Assembly (NCBI GenBank): GCA_023511565.1
Contig: JAIMBE010000002.1
Span: 1 to 53,476 of the forward strand
Direction of reading: 5' to 3'
DNA length: 53,476 bases
From: Bacillota bacterium
Lineage (GTDB): Bacteria > Acidobacteriota > Terriglobia > Acidiferrales > UBA7541
Of the stretch, positions 8,234 through 15,746 are shown piece by piece. The notes beneath the pieces were generated by a model that made no database searches, was not told the DNA's origin, and was given only the letters and a program-made list of their open reading frames with translations. Position 1 is the stretch's first letter. Each line of letters starts with the position of its first letter. The position numbers and the translations under genes are program-made.

Positions 8234-9499
8234 CTATTCCAGGACGCTGGTGTGGTCGTGCACAATGCGCCAGCCCTCGGCCAGCTTTCGCACGACGAGC
8301 GTGAATACTCCGCCGGGGTTGTCCGTTTCACGCGCAAGCTGCCAACGCCCGAGCACCAGCACCGCACTCGGATGCAGAACCGTCATCTCCAACCCGGAAA
8401 ATGTCAGCCGACCCATTCTCCTGCGATCCGGATAGCCGAGCACAAACCGATCGCGCACAGCCACCCAGCCTCGGGTGATCCCTTGCGCGCCAACGAAGGT
8501 CAACGCGGGCGAATTCCAGTAGCCAAGCATAAATCCGTCCAGATCCCCCCGGTTCCAGGCCTCGACCTGCATTTCGAGCAAGGCTCGCACGGCCTCGGTC
8601 GGATCCTCGCTGGCGTCCGTACCTGCAGCGTTTTCTCCGGCCGGCAGCACTTCGAACGTGTATGTGCTGAACGCCGATTCCCAGTCGGACTGCTGTGCCG
8701 CGTTGGCCGCGATCATGTGCAGCGTGCGCACAAACCAGGCTCCGGGACGATCCAACCGTACCGTGGCCTTCCCATCAGCGTCCGTTACCAGCCAGACCGG
8801 GTAGCGGTGCCCGGTCACACCCGCGTAGCCCGCCGCCAGGCGGACACCTCCGAGCGGCCGGCCCTCGAACAGCACCTGGAAGCTCACCGCTTCCCCGACT
8901 CGGATGCCGCACAGCTCCCGTGTGGGCACAATCTCCAGCCACAATCCCTGCGCGACACCGCTGAGCGGCGGGTGGGAACCCGATGGATCCGCTGCCGCGC
9001 CAGCAGCGCAGAGCAAAGTCTTGGCGATTTTCCGGTACCGCTCGCGCCCGGGATGGTTGGTCTCGCCACGTCGAGCCCGCGCGGCCATGATCGTTTCCAG
9101 TTCCTCCTCGCGCAGATACTCATTGAACACCTGAGGCTCCAGGACGAACTCTCGTGGCAAGGTTTCTGCCACCAGTACAGCCGGTACCGACGGCACAACC
9201 ACGTCGGCAACCAAGTCCACACCTTCCACGCGGTAGCGGGAAATTTCCTCCCGGCCCGCCGCGGTGTATAGGAAAAATCGGGCAATTCGCGTCGGCACCA
9301 CTGCGCTTTCACCTTCTGGAAACGCCTCGCTGGTTACCAAACGGACGCGTACCTGCCCGCCTGACTCCATGCGGAATTTCTGTGGCACCAGCCAGGTGTC
9401 GTGTCCGGCTGCCATCCCCGGGCGCAACAGTGCCGCCAGTACACACAGCCACAGTCGCTTGTTCACCCAAATGCGCGAAACGCACCGATGATTCTTCAT
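8234..9499 (-). CDS. Exported DUF4198 protein fused to an NTF2-like domain
   Basis: The product has about 421 residues with a signal peptide (NKRLWLCVLAALL, cleavage near GMAAGHD). The HDTWLVP opening after the signal and the beta-rich region that follows are typical of DUF4198, a family often linked to metal or nickel uptake and periplasmic carriers. From about residue 295 a second domain begins (AVRALLEMQVEAWNRGDLDGFM, with a late GWRIVHDHTS). It has the pattern of SnoaL/DUF4440-type NTF2-like folds. The two domains are in one uninterrupted frame. The ATG at 9499 follows AGGGAGAA at a good distance; earlier in-frame codons are unlikely. The role of the fusion is unknown. Confidence 0.8.
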   Translation of the reverse strand: MKNHRCVSRIWVNKRLWLCVLAALLRPGMAAGHDTWLVPQKFRMESGGQVRVRLVTSEAFPEGESAVVPTRIARFFLYTAAGREEISRYRVEGVDLVADVVVPSVPAVLVAETLPREFVLEPQVFNEYLREEELETIMAARARRGETNHPGRERYRKIAKTLLCAAGAAADPSGSHPPLSGVAQGLWLEIVPTRELCGIRVGEAVSFQVLFEGRPLGGVRLAAGYAGVTGHRYPVWLVTDADGKATVRLDRPGAWFVRTLHMIAANAAQQSDWESAFSTYTFEVLPAGENAAGTDASEDPTEAVRALLEMQVEAWNRGDLDGFMLGYWNSPALTFVGAQGITRGWVAVRDRFVLGYPDRRRMGRLTFSGLEMTVLHPSAVLVLGRWQLARETDNPGGVFTLVVRKLAEGWRIVHDHTSVLE

Positions 9500-9644
9500 C
9501 ACCAATTTCTCCCTGCCCACCGCGACCTGTGAGATGGGCCGAAGCATATGCAATCCAAATCCCTGGAGCAAGTCACGCCAAAACAAAAGAAATGCTGTCC
9601 CTTGTTTCATTCGGATACAGATGGAAAACGGTACTTCCGGGCTA

Positions 9645-9673
9645 TTGTCCGCACAAAACGCCAGCGACAGAAT
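9645..9673 (+). promoter_or_regulatory. Weak candidate promoter
   Basis: TTGTCC (9645-9650) and CAGAAT (9668-9673) are 17 bases apart, each matching four of six consensus bases, 17 bases upstream of the ATG at 9691. Confidence 0.3.
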
Positions 9674-9690
9674 AAGAGCGAAACAACGGT

Positions 9691-10119
9691 ATGGGTCAGA
9701 TGGTGGCGTCACTCATTCTTGTACTGTCGGTCGCAGCCCTTGCGCAGTTTGCCCTTTCCTATTGGCGGGCGCTGCTGCAGGAAACGGCCACGCGCGAGCT
9801 GTCGCGGCGGGCGCTGGAAGCCGGCCTGGCCAAGCTCAAACTGGAGCCGGGGGATTTCGATGTCGTCGTAAGCATGTACCGGATCTGCCCGCCATTGGGG
9901 CAACAACCCACCCGTCTTGCTGCAGTTCGTGCGTACTACCGTACGATCCGCGCACTTGCGGACGTGACGGAAAGCCGGCTGGCCCGGGCACTCGGACTCA
10001 TCCGCCTGGCGGACTGGACGCAGCGGGAAATGCAGGCGTGTACGCGCTACGTGGCGGTACTGCTCGACCAGCGCGTGACGGAAAACCTGGCCTCAGCCGC
10101 GAAAACTCACTCGTACTGA
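9691..10119 (+). CDS. Small hypothetical protein with N-terminal membrane segment
   Basis: This 142-residue protein has a hydrophobic segment at about residues 5-22. A basic amphipathic region rich in Arg, Ala and Leu follows. No known domain was recognised. It stands alone, divergent from the DUF4198 gene and convergent with fabH. Coding is supported by codon use like that of its neighbours, a start codon close to a weak promoter, and the absence of a better gene on the other strand. Function unknown. Confidence 0.6.
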   Translation: MGQMVASLILVLSVAALAQFALSYWRALLQETATRELSRRALEAGLAKLKLEPGDFDVVVSMYRICPPLGQQPTRLAAVRAYYRTIRALADVTESRLARALGLIRLADWTQREMQACTRYVAVLLDQRVTENLASAAKTHSY

Positions 10120-10233
10120 ACCACCACCCGTACCGAGGTTTCATGCGCACCAGCCTGTGTGCTGACGCGCCGCGCCCCGTGGGCGAACCGCAACCGTCTA
10201 TCTTCCCCCCGCACACCGACCCTCATCCACCGC

Positions 10234-11232
10234 TCAATACGCCCAGCGCATCAGGATGCCGCCGGTTGTGTATCCGGCACCTACCGCCACCAACAGCACC
10301 AGGTCGCCTTTGTGCAGACGCCCGTCGCGCACCGCCTCGTCCAATCCGAGCGGGATGGTGGCGGCTGTCGTGTTCCCGTAGCGGTCGATGTTCACCACGA
10401 TTTTCGAATCCTCGACACCCAGCCGCTCCTGCATCGCCCGGATAATGCGCAGATTGGCTTGATGCGGCACGACGAGCTTGAGATCCTGGCTCGTGTAGCC
10501 GTTTCGTTCCAGCAGTCGGCAGGCCACTTCCGCCATGCGTCGGACGGCGTACTTGAACACCTGCTGCCCCTCCTGGTGGACGTAGTGCATGGCCTTGTCC
10601 ACCGTTTCATGTGAAGGCGGATGCAGCGAACCGCCCGCCGGCATATACAGAAACACCCCGCCCGAGCCGTCGACATCGTGCTGGAAGTCGAGAATGCCCT
10701 CCGCATCGGATTCCGCTGGCTCGACCAGCACGGCGCCAGCGGCATCGCCAAACAGCACGCAGGTTGCGCGATCCTTGAAGTTGATGATGGACGACATGAC
10801 GTCACTGCCAATGACCAGCACCTTGCGGTGCGTGCCCGCGCCCACCATCTGTGCCCCCACGGTCAGCGCGTACACGAATCCGGAGCAGGCGCCCGAGAGA
10901 TCAAATCCCCAGGCGTTCGTGGCGCCCAGCCGATCCTGCACTAGGCAGGCCGTGGCCGGAAACATCATGTCCGGCGTCACTGTGGCCACGATGATCATCT
11001 CGATCTCTTTGGGATCCACCTGCCGCGCTGCGAGCAGCCGTCGCGCTGCCTCAGTGGCCAGGTGGGAAGTGGCCACACCGGGATCGACGAAGTGTCGTTC
11101 CACGATGCCGGTTCGTGTGCGGATCCACTCGTCGGTCGTGTCCACAATTTTTTCAAAATCCTTGTTCGTCACCACACGCGGCGGGACGTAACAGGCCACG
11201 CCGCTGATCTTCGCGCGAATCCGCTTTCCCAT
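10234..11232 (-). CDS. fabH: 3-oxoacyl-[acyl-carrier-protein] synthase III (KAS III)
   Basis: FabH condenses acetyl-CoA or another short acyl-CoA with malonyl-ACP and so starts type II fatty-acid synthesis in the cytoplasm. The 332-residue product has the family length. The catalytic triad is complete: Cys in SGACSGF near residue 114, His in VPHQAN near 255 and Asn in RYGNTT near 285. The terminal [13 protein letters not shown] is the usual C-terminal signature. The ATG at 11232 is preferred over an upstream in-frame TTG because GGGGTGA sits just before it and a strong promoter lies at 11263-11291. No other fatty-acid genes are adjacent, so it is apparently a single-gene unit. Confidence 0.95.
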   Translation of the reverse strand: MGKRIRAKISGVACYVPPRVVTNKDFEKIVDTTDEWIRTRTGIVERHFVDPGVATSHLATEAARRLLAARQVDPKEIEMIIVATVTPDMMFPATACLVQDRLGATNAWGFDLSGACSGFVYALTVGAQMVGAGTHRKVLVIGSDVMSSIINFKDRATCVLFGDAAGAVLVEPAESDAEGILDFQHDVDGSGGVFLYMPAGGSLHPPSHETVDKAMHYVHQEGQQVFKYAVRRMAEVACRLLERNGYTSQDLKLVVPHQANLRIIRAMQERLGVEDSKIVVNIDRYGNTTAATIPLGLDEAVRDGRLHKGDLVLLVAVGAGYTTGGILMRWAY

Positions 11233-11262
11233 GTTCACCCCAGCGAGGCACAAAGAAGCGCG

Positions 11263-11291
11263 ATTCTATGCAATCCCGCGCACACTGACAA
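11263..11291 (-). promoter_or_regulatory. Promoter of fabH
   Basis: On the minus strand TTGTCA (11286-11291) and TAGAAT (11263-11268) each match five of six consensus bases with the ideal 17-base spacing. The predicted leader to the ATG at 11232 is about 24 bases. Confidence 0.65.
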
Positions 11292-11334
11292 GGCCGACCC
11301 GTTTGCGCCGCCGCAGCGCAAGCGCAGCCGAACT

Positions 11335-13599
11335 CTAGTAGCGGAACAAGTAGCTCAGTTTGATGAAGAACTGTCGCCCGGTGGAAGTGGTCGGGGAATC
11401 GGTCAGCCGCAACACCGGCGGGGGACCGGGCTCGAGCGTCAGATTGTCATAGATGTCGGTGTAGCCCACGTAGATCGCCGTGCCCGGATGCAGCAGATAG
11501 GTGAACAGCACATCGGCAACCACCTGCTTGCTGCGGTTCAGCGCCACCAGCGCTGTATTGGGCAGCACGGCATTGTAGTCCAGAATCACCCGCACCGACA
11601 GCTCACGCGTGAACTGGTAATTCACCTTCGTCCGCAGCAGATGATTGTTGAAAATTCCGACCCCTTCGGCAAAGCCGGCCGGGGTCGAACCGCGTCGCGT
11701 GACCAGCCGCGAAAACACATACCGCTGGTCCACGCGCAGCCGGGGTGCCGGGCGGAACACCAGTGCCAATGTCGCATTGGTGCCGTCGGCAAGAAACGGC
11801 GGCAGCCCCGCCGCGGGAAAGAAGTTCACCCGCCGGCCCCGGGCCAGGTTGGCGTCCACCTCCAACCAGGAAATCCATTCACTGAACAGAGACAAACGGC
11901 TGTTGTGCTTCCGAAACTCGATCCCCTGGAACAGCTCGAACGCCTCTTCGCGCTCGAAATTCAGGAAGGTGTTTCCGGTAAGCCCCACTTCGAAATTCAG
12001 CCGGGCAATCCAGTCCTGCACGCGTCCCTGCCGGTCCCAGTTCACCACCATGTAGGCCCCCGGGCCGTAGCTCTGCACGGTACGTCCTTCCGGACGCCAG
12101 CGGTAGTCCACGAAGTTCTCCAACACCCGGATGTCCACGCGCGGCACAAACCCCAGCGGCACACGCCAATCGGGCGAGCGATCCGTATATCGGGTCACAT
12201 AACGCAAATGACGCCCCAGGTGCGCGAGCTCAGCAAGCCCGGCTCCGCCGGTTCGCCGCACCCCGGCCAGGGTGCGGTCCTCGCTGAGGGTCGCCTGTCC
12301 GGTCAGAATCCAGGTGGGCGAAAACTTCAGCCGGGCATCCAGCGAGTAGATGCGGTTGAAGCTGGAACCGAAGTCACGGCTGGAAAAGAAAGTGCCGACG
12401 GCCGATTCCCGCCCGATTTCGCGGCGCACCCGTGCCACCACAATGGCCGCGCGATCCCCGTGGTTCGGATCGGTTTCCGGCAACAATCGGCCGGTCGCGC
12501 GGTCGTCCATGGCCAGCACGCCGAGTGCCCAACGACCCACTTTGCCGGTCATCCGCGCTCCGAACTGCGGGTCGGCAATGCGACGGCTGAAGAACAGGTT
12601 CTGTCGGGTCTCAAAAAACCCTGCGTTTTCGATGAAAAATGGGCGCTTCTCCGGGAAGAAAACCTCGAAACGCTGGTTGATGGTCACCTGGGGTTCGTCG
12701 GACTCCACCTGGCTGAAGTCCGGATTGACGGCGACGTCGAGCGTGAGGGCATCGCGCAGCACAATCTTGGCGTCCAGTCCCACGCGGGCATCGTTCTCCG
12801 TGCGGAACGCGGGGCCGCCGGGTGCCTGCAGATCCAAAAAGCGTGCCCGGGTAAAAATCCCGTACGGGATAAACTGCAGGTTCCGTCCCGGCGAAATGTT
12901 CTCCAAACCGATCAGGGTGGCAAACTGGGGCACAAAGCCTTCCTTGCGCCGCGTCACATAGGGCCAGTAGGAGGCCTCGCTGTTGCGCGGCAGCAGCCGC
13001 CCCAGACTGATTCCCCACACCTGCTTGTCCTGGTTGGGAAAGCGAAGGCTTTTGAAGGGAATGGCCAGTAACGCGACATATCCTTCCGCGGTGATTTTGG
13101 CCTCTGAATGCCAGAGCGTATCGAAGCTGTAGTCGGTGTCCTGCCCTTCCGTGGCAATGCCATCCAGTTGCACACCCATGGCGTTGGTGACAAACACGTA
13201 GGCGCGCTGCCGATCCAGAAATGTATCCAAAAACACGCCCACACGATCGTCGCCAAAGATGTCGTCCCGGCGCGAAAGGCGCGCACGGAGCTTGCCCGGC
13301 TCCTCCTGGCAGATGAAAATGACGTAGAGGTTTTCCGCGTCATAGGAAAGATATGCGGTCGTGTTCTGGCTGACGGGCACTCCGTCGCCCGGCTCGCGCT
13401 GGCGGAAATCGGAGACGAACGTGCCGTTCGGCTTTGCGCCACCACCGACGTAGTCCTCCAGTCGCGGAGCCACAGCCACACGGGAAATTTCCAGCACGGG
13501 TGCATCAGACGGCGGACTGCCGGACTGGCCCATCACAGCCGACGCCAACAACCAGAAGACACAGCCACCGTGTACCCAAGCTCGAAACGAGGGAAACAT
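11335..13599 (-). CDS. DUF5916 outer-membrane protein with CBM9-like N-terminal domain
   Basis: This 754-residue protein has a signal peptide (FWLLASAVMGQ). A CBM9-like beta domain of about 180 residues follows, recognisable from TTAYLSYDAENLYVIFICQ and the RDDIFGDDRVGVFLDTF segment. The long DUF5916 region includes VNPDFSQVESDEPQVTINQRF and FFPEKRPFFIENAG, both highly typical of the family. The remainder alternates like a beta-barrel and ends in an aromatic residue (YLFRY), as expected for outer-membrane proteins. The function of the family is not established; a carbohydrate-linked or transport role has been suggested. The ATG has no Shine-Dalgarno at normal distance, and the promoter at 13609-13637 places the mRNA start only a few bases before it. 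Confidence 0.88.
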   Translation of the reverse strand: MFPSFRAWVHGGCVFWLLASAVMGQSGSPPSDAPVLEISRVAVAPRLEDYVGGGAKPNGTFVSDFRQREPGDGVPVSQNTTAYLSYDAENLYVIFICQEEPGKLRARLSRRDDIFGDDRVGVFLDTFLDRQRAYVFVTNAMGVQLDGIATEGQDTDYSFDTLWHSEAKITAEGYVALLAIPFKSLRFPNQDKQVWGISLGRLLPRNSEASYWPYVTRRKEGFVPQFATLIGLENISPGRNLQFIPYGIFTRARFLDLQAPGGPAFRTENDARVGLDAKIVLRDALTLDVAVNPDFSQVESDEPQVTINQRFEVFFPEKRPFFIENAGFFETRQNLFFSRRIADPQFGARMTGKVGRWALGVLAMDDRATGRLLPETDPNHGDRAAIVVARVRREIGRESAVGTFFSSRDFGSSFNRIYSLDARLKFSPTWILTGQATLSEDRTLAGVRRTGGAGLAELAHLGRHLRYVTRYTDRSPDWRVPLGFVPRVDIRVLENFVDYRWRPEGRTVQSYGPGAYMVVNWDRQGRVQDWIARLNFEVGLTGNTFLNFEREEAFELFQGIEFRKHNSRLSLFSEWISWLEVDANLARGRRVNFFPAAGLPPFLADGTNATLALVFRPAPRLRVDQRYVFSRLVTRRGSTPAGFAEGVGIFNNHLLRTKVNYQFTRELSVRVILDYNAVLPNTALVALNRSKQVVADVLFTYLLHPGTAIYVGYTDIYDNLTLEPGPPPVLRLTDSPTTSTGRQFFIKLSYLFRY

Positions 13600-13608
13600 A
13601 AAAGAAAA

Positions 13609-13637
13609 TGTATATTACCTTCTCGCTAGTACTTCAA
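13609..13637 (-). promoter_or_regulatory. Promoter of the DUF5916 gene, probably leaderless
   Basis: On the minus strand TTGAAG (13632-13637) and TATACA (13609-13614), each four of six, are 17 bases apart. The -10 ends 9 bases before the ATG at 13599, so the transcript should start within about 3 bases of it. Confidence 0.5.
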
Positions 13638-13719
13638 ATAAAAAATCGTTTCCAGTCAACCAACTAACACCATCGCGGTTGCGCAGCCGCCATCTCGCCC
13701 CACAGGGCTCGGCCAACCA

Positions 13720-13728
13720 TGGTATGAT
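13720..13728 (+). promoter_or_regulatory. Extended -10 promoter of the persulfide dioxygenase gene
   Basis: TGGTATGAT is an extended -10 (TG, one base, TATGAT with five of six consensus bases). It gives a leader of about 45 bases to the ATG at 13781. No clear -35 is present, which is normal for extended -10 promoters. Confidence 0.45.
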
Positions 13729-13780
13729 GACTCGACTGCACCGTCTGCGAAAAAAAGTCAGGCGTGTTTCGGGGTGCCGC

Positions 13781-15217
13781 ATGTACTTCCAGCAGTTCTA
13801 CCTGAGCTGTCTCGCCCACGCTTCCTACCTGCTCGGCTCCGAGGGCCTTGCCGCAGTCGTGGACCCGCAGCGCGATGTGGAGATCTATCTCGACGAAGCC
13901 CGCCAGCAGGGCCTGCGGATCGCCTACATCATCGAAACGCACCTCCACGCCGATTTCGTCTCCGGCCACCGCGAGCTGGCGGAACGCACCGGAGCCGAAA
14001 TTCTGATTGGGGCCCGGGCCGACGCCCAATTCCCCCACCGTCCAGTCCGAGACGGCGACGAGCTGCAGTTCGGCCATTGCCGGCTCCGATTCCTGGAGAC
14101 ACCCGGCCACACCCTGGAAAGTCTATGCGTGCTGGTCACTGACCTGGAACGCTCGCCGGAGCCCTGGGCCGTGCTGACCGGCGACACCCTGTTTATCGGC
14201 GACGTGGGCCGACCCGACCTCTCGCCCACACACACGCCTCAGGAGCTGGCTGGCATGCTCTACGACAGTCTCCACAAAAAACTGCTCACGCTACCCGATT
14301 CCGTGGAGGTCTATCCCGCCCATGGCGCTGGCTCGCTGTGTGGGCGGAACATCAGCGTGGAGCGGCGTTCCACCATCGGTCAGCAGCGTCAGTTCAACTA
14401 CGCCCTGCAGCCCATGTCCCGCGAAGAATTCATCCACATGCTGACCTCGGAGCTGGTCGAACGACCGGACTACTTTCTGCAGGATGCGGAGCTGAATCGC
14501 CGCGGCGTCCCGGCCCTCGGCGAGTTACCGCCGCTGCCACCCTGCACCCCCGGCGAGGTGCTCGCCCGTCAGCGGGACGGGGTCGTGGTTCTCGATACCC
14601 GTAGCCCAGCCGCCTTCGGCGCCGGCCACCTGCCCGGCTCGGTGAACATTCCCCTCTCGGGCCAGTACGCTTCCTGGGCCGGCACACTGATCGGCCTCGA
14701 ACAGCCCATCCTGCTCGTTGCCGAAGACCCGGAACGGCTCGCAGAATCTCGCATGCGACTGGCCCGGGTGGGTATCGAAAATGTGGTGGGCTACCTCCAG
14801 GAGGGCATCAGGAGCTGGCAGCAGGCCGGCTTGCCGCTGGCGGAGGTGCCCCAGATCAGCGTCCATGACCTGCACGCTGCCCTGCTCAAGCAACCCGGCG
14901 AACTCCAGCTTCTCGACGTCCGCCGTCCCGCAGAATGGAACGTCGGACACATCCCGCAGGCCGTCCACAAATCCCTGATCGGTCTGAAACCGCTTCTGTA
15001 CACCACGCCCGACAGCCACCAGAACCCGATTCCGGAACTGGATCGCGACCGACCGGTGGCCGTGCATTGCAAGAGCGGCTACCGCAGCTCGATTGCCACC
15101 AGCTTGCTGCGCCGTGCCGGCTTTACGAAAGTGCTCAACGTGGTCGGCGGGTTCGATGCCTGGGAAACGCAGCGCCTGCCGGTGGTCAAAGAAGCCGCGC
15201 CTTCGTGCGTGTCCTGA
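13781..15217 (+). CDS. Persulfide dioxygenase-sulfurtransferase (MBL fold plus two rhodanese domains, CstB-like)
   Basis: The 478-residue product combines three domains. A metallo-beta-lactamase domain of the ETHE1 type (about 1-245) contains THLHADFVSGH near residue 53, PGHTLES and GDTLFIGDVGRPDL as iron ligands. A rhodanese-like domain (about 265-360) has LVAEDPE at the active-site loop with no Cys, so it is a pseudo-rhodanese. A C-terminal rhodanese (about 370-475) has an intact HCKSGYRS loop with Cys near residue 429. This exact order is that of CstB, which oxidises low-molecular-weight persulfides to thiosulfate. The ATG fits an extended -10 promoter upstream; an open frame continues 5' but looks non-coding. 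It is convergent with an OsmC-family gene, so sulfide and persulfide detoxification in the cytoplasm is the likely role. Confidence 0.9.
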   Translation: MYFQQFYLSCLAHASYLLGSEGLAAVVDPQRDVEIYLDEARQQGLRIAYIIETHLHADFVSGHRELAERTGAEILIGARADAQFPHRPVRDGDELQFGHCRLRFLETPGHTLESLCVLVTDLERSPEPWAVLTGDTLFIGDVGRPDLSPTHTPQELAGMLYDSLHKKLLTLPDSVEVYPAHGAGSLCGRNISVERRSTIGQQRQFNYALQPMSREEFIHMLTSELVERPDYFLQDAELNRRGVPALGELPPLPPCTPGEVLARQRDGVVVLDTRSPAAFGAGHLPGSVNIPLSGQYASWAGTLIGLEQPILLVAEDPERLAESRMRLARVGIENVVGYLQEGIRSWQQAGLPLAEVPQISVHDLHAALLKQPGELQLLDVRRPAEWNVGHIPQAVHKSLIGLKPLLYTTPDSHQNPIPELDRDRPVAVHCKSGYRSSIATSLLRRAGFTKVLNVVGGFDAWETQRLPVVKEAAPSCVS

Positions 15218-15246
15218 CGTCGACAGGCCGGCTGCAGCGCGGAGGT

Positions 15247-15654
15247 TCAACCACGCTCGATTTCCACCCGTGTGGTGAGTCGCGCCGTCTTCGCCAACAT
15301 CGCCGAGACCGAACAGTATTTCGTCTGGCTCAGGGACACAGCATCCTGCACAGCTTTTTCATCCAGTGGCCCTCGCAGGCGGTACACAATGGCGATTTCC
15401 GTCCAGACGCGTGGTGGCTCTTCCCGCCGCTCCCCCGAAACTTCCACCACCAGCGCTTCGAGCGGCTGGCGCTTCTTCTTCAGAATGGTCACCACATCGG
15501 TCGCCGTGCACGCGCCGAGCGCCAGCAGGAGCATCTCCATCGGCCCGGGCGCCGTGTTCTGCTCGCGGTCGGAATCAAATGGCACCGTGTGGCCCGAAAT
15601 GCTGGTACCAATGAACCGCTCCTTCTCCAGCCATTTCACCGTTGCCGTGCTCAC
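15247..15654 (-). CDS. OsmC family protein
   Basis: This 135-residue protein has the OsmC/Ohr fold signature. One reactive Cys lies in LLLALGACTATD near residue 49 and a second in QTKYCSVSAML near residue 112. The PGPMEMLLLALGAC segment is typical of the YhfA/OsmC-like branch. Such proteins reduce peroxides or act on sulfur species through the Cys pair. The gene is convergent, 29 bases from the persulfide dioxygenase gene, and the pairing suggests a shared role in reactive sulfur or oxidant defence. That link is inferred from position only. The upstream neighbour on the same strand is the large c-di-GMP sensor gene, whose stop is 92 bases upstream, so cotranscription is possible. Confidence 0.88.
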   Translation of the reverse strand: MSTATVKWLEKERFIGTSISGHTVPFDSDREQNTAPGPMEMLLLALGACTATDVVTILKKKRQPLEALVVEVSGERREEPPRVWTEIAIVYRLRGPLDEKAVQDAVSLSQTKYCSVSAMLAKTARLTTRVEIERG

Positions 15655-15746
15655 TGCTGCCTCCTTTTTGGTCGAGAAACCCGGGATTCAGGGCCGCCCG
15701 GACACGGCCTCTGCGCGGGTGCGTGCCGCGACGGCACCGCACCCAC

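Noticed and set aside
11062-13071. A 669-codon open frame on the plus strand
   Set aside because: It is antisense to fabH and the DUF5916 gene and has no recognisable domain.
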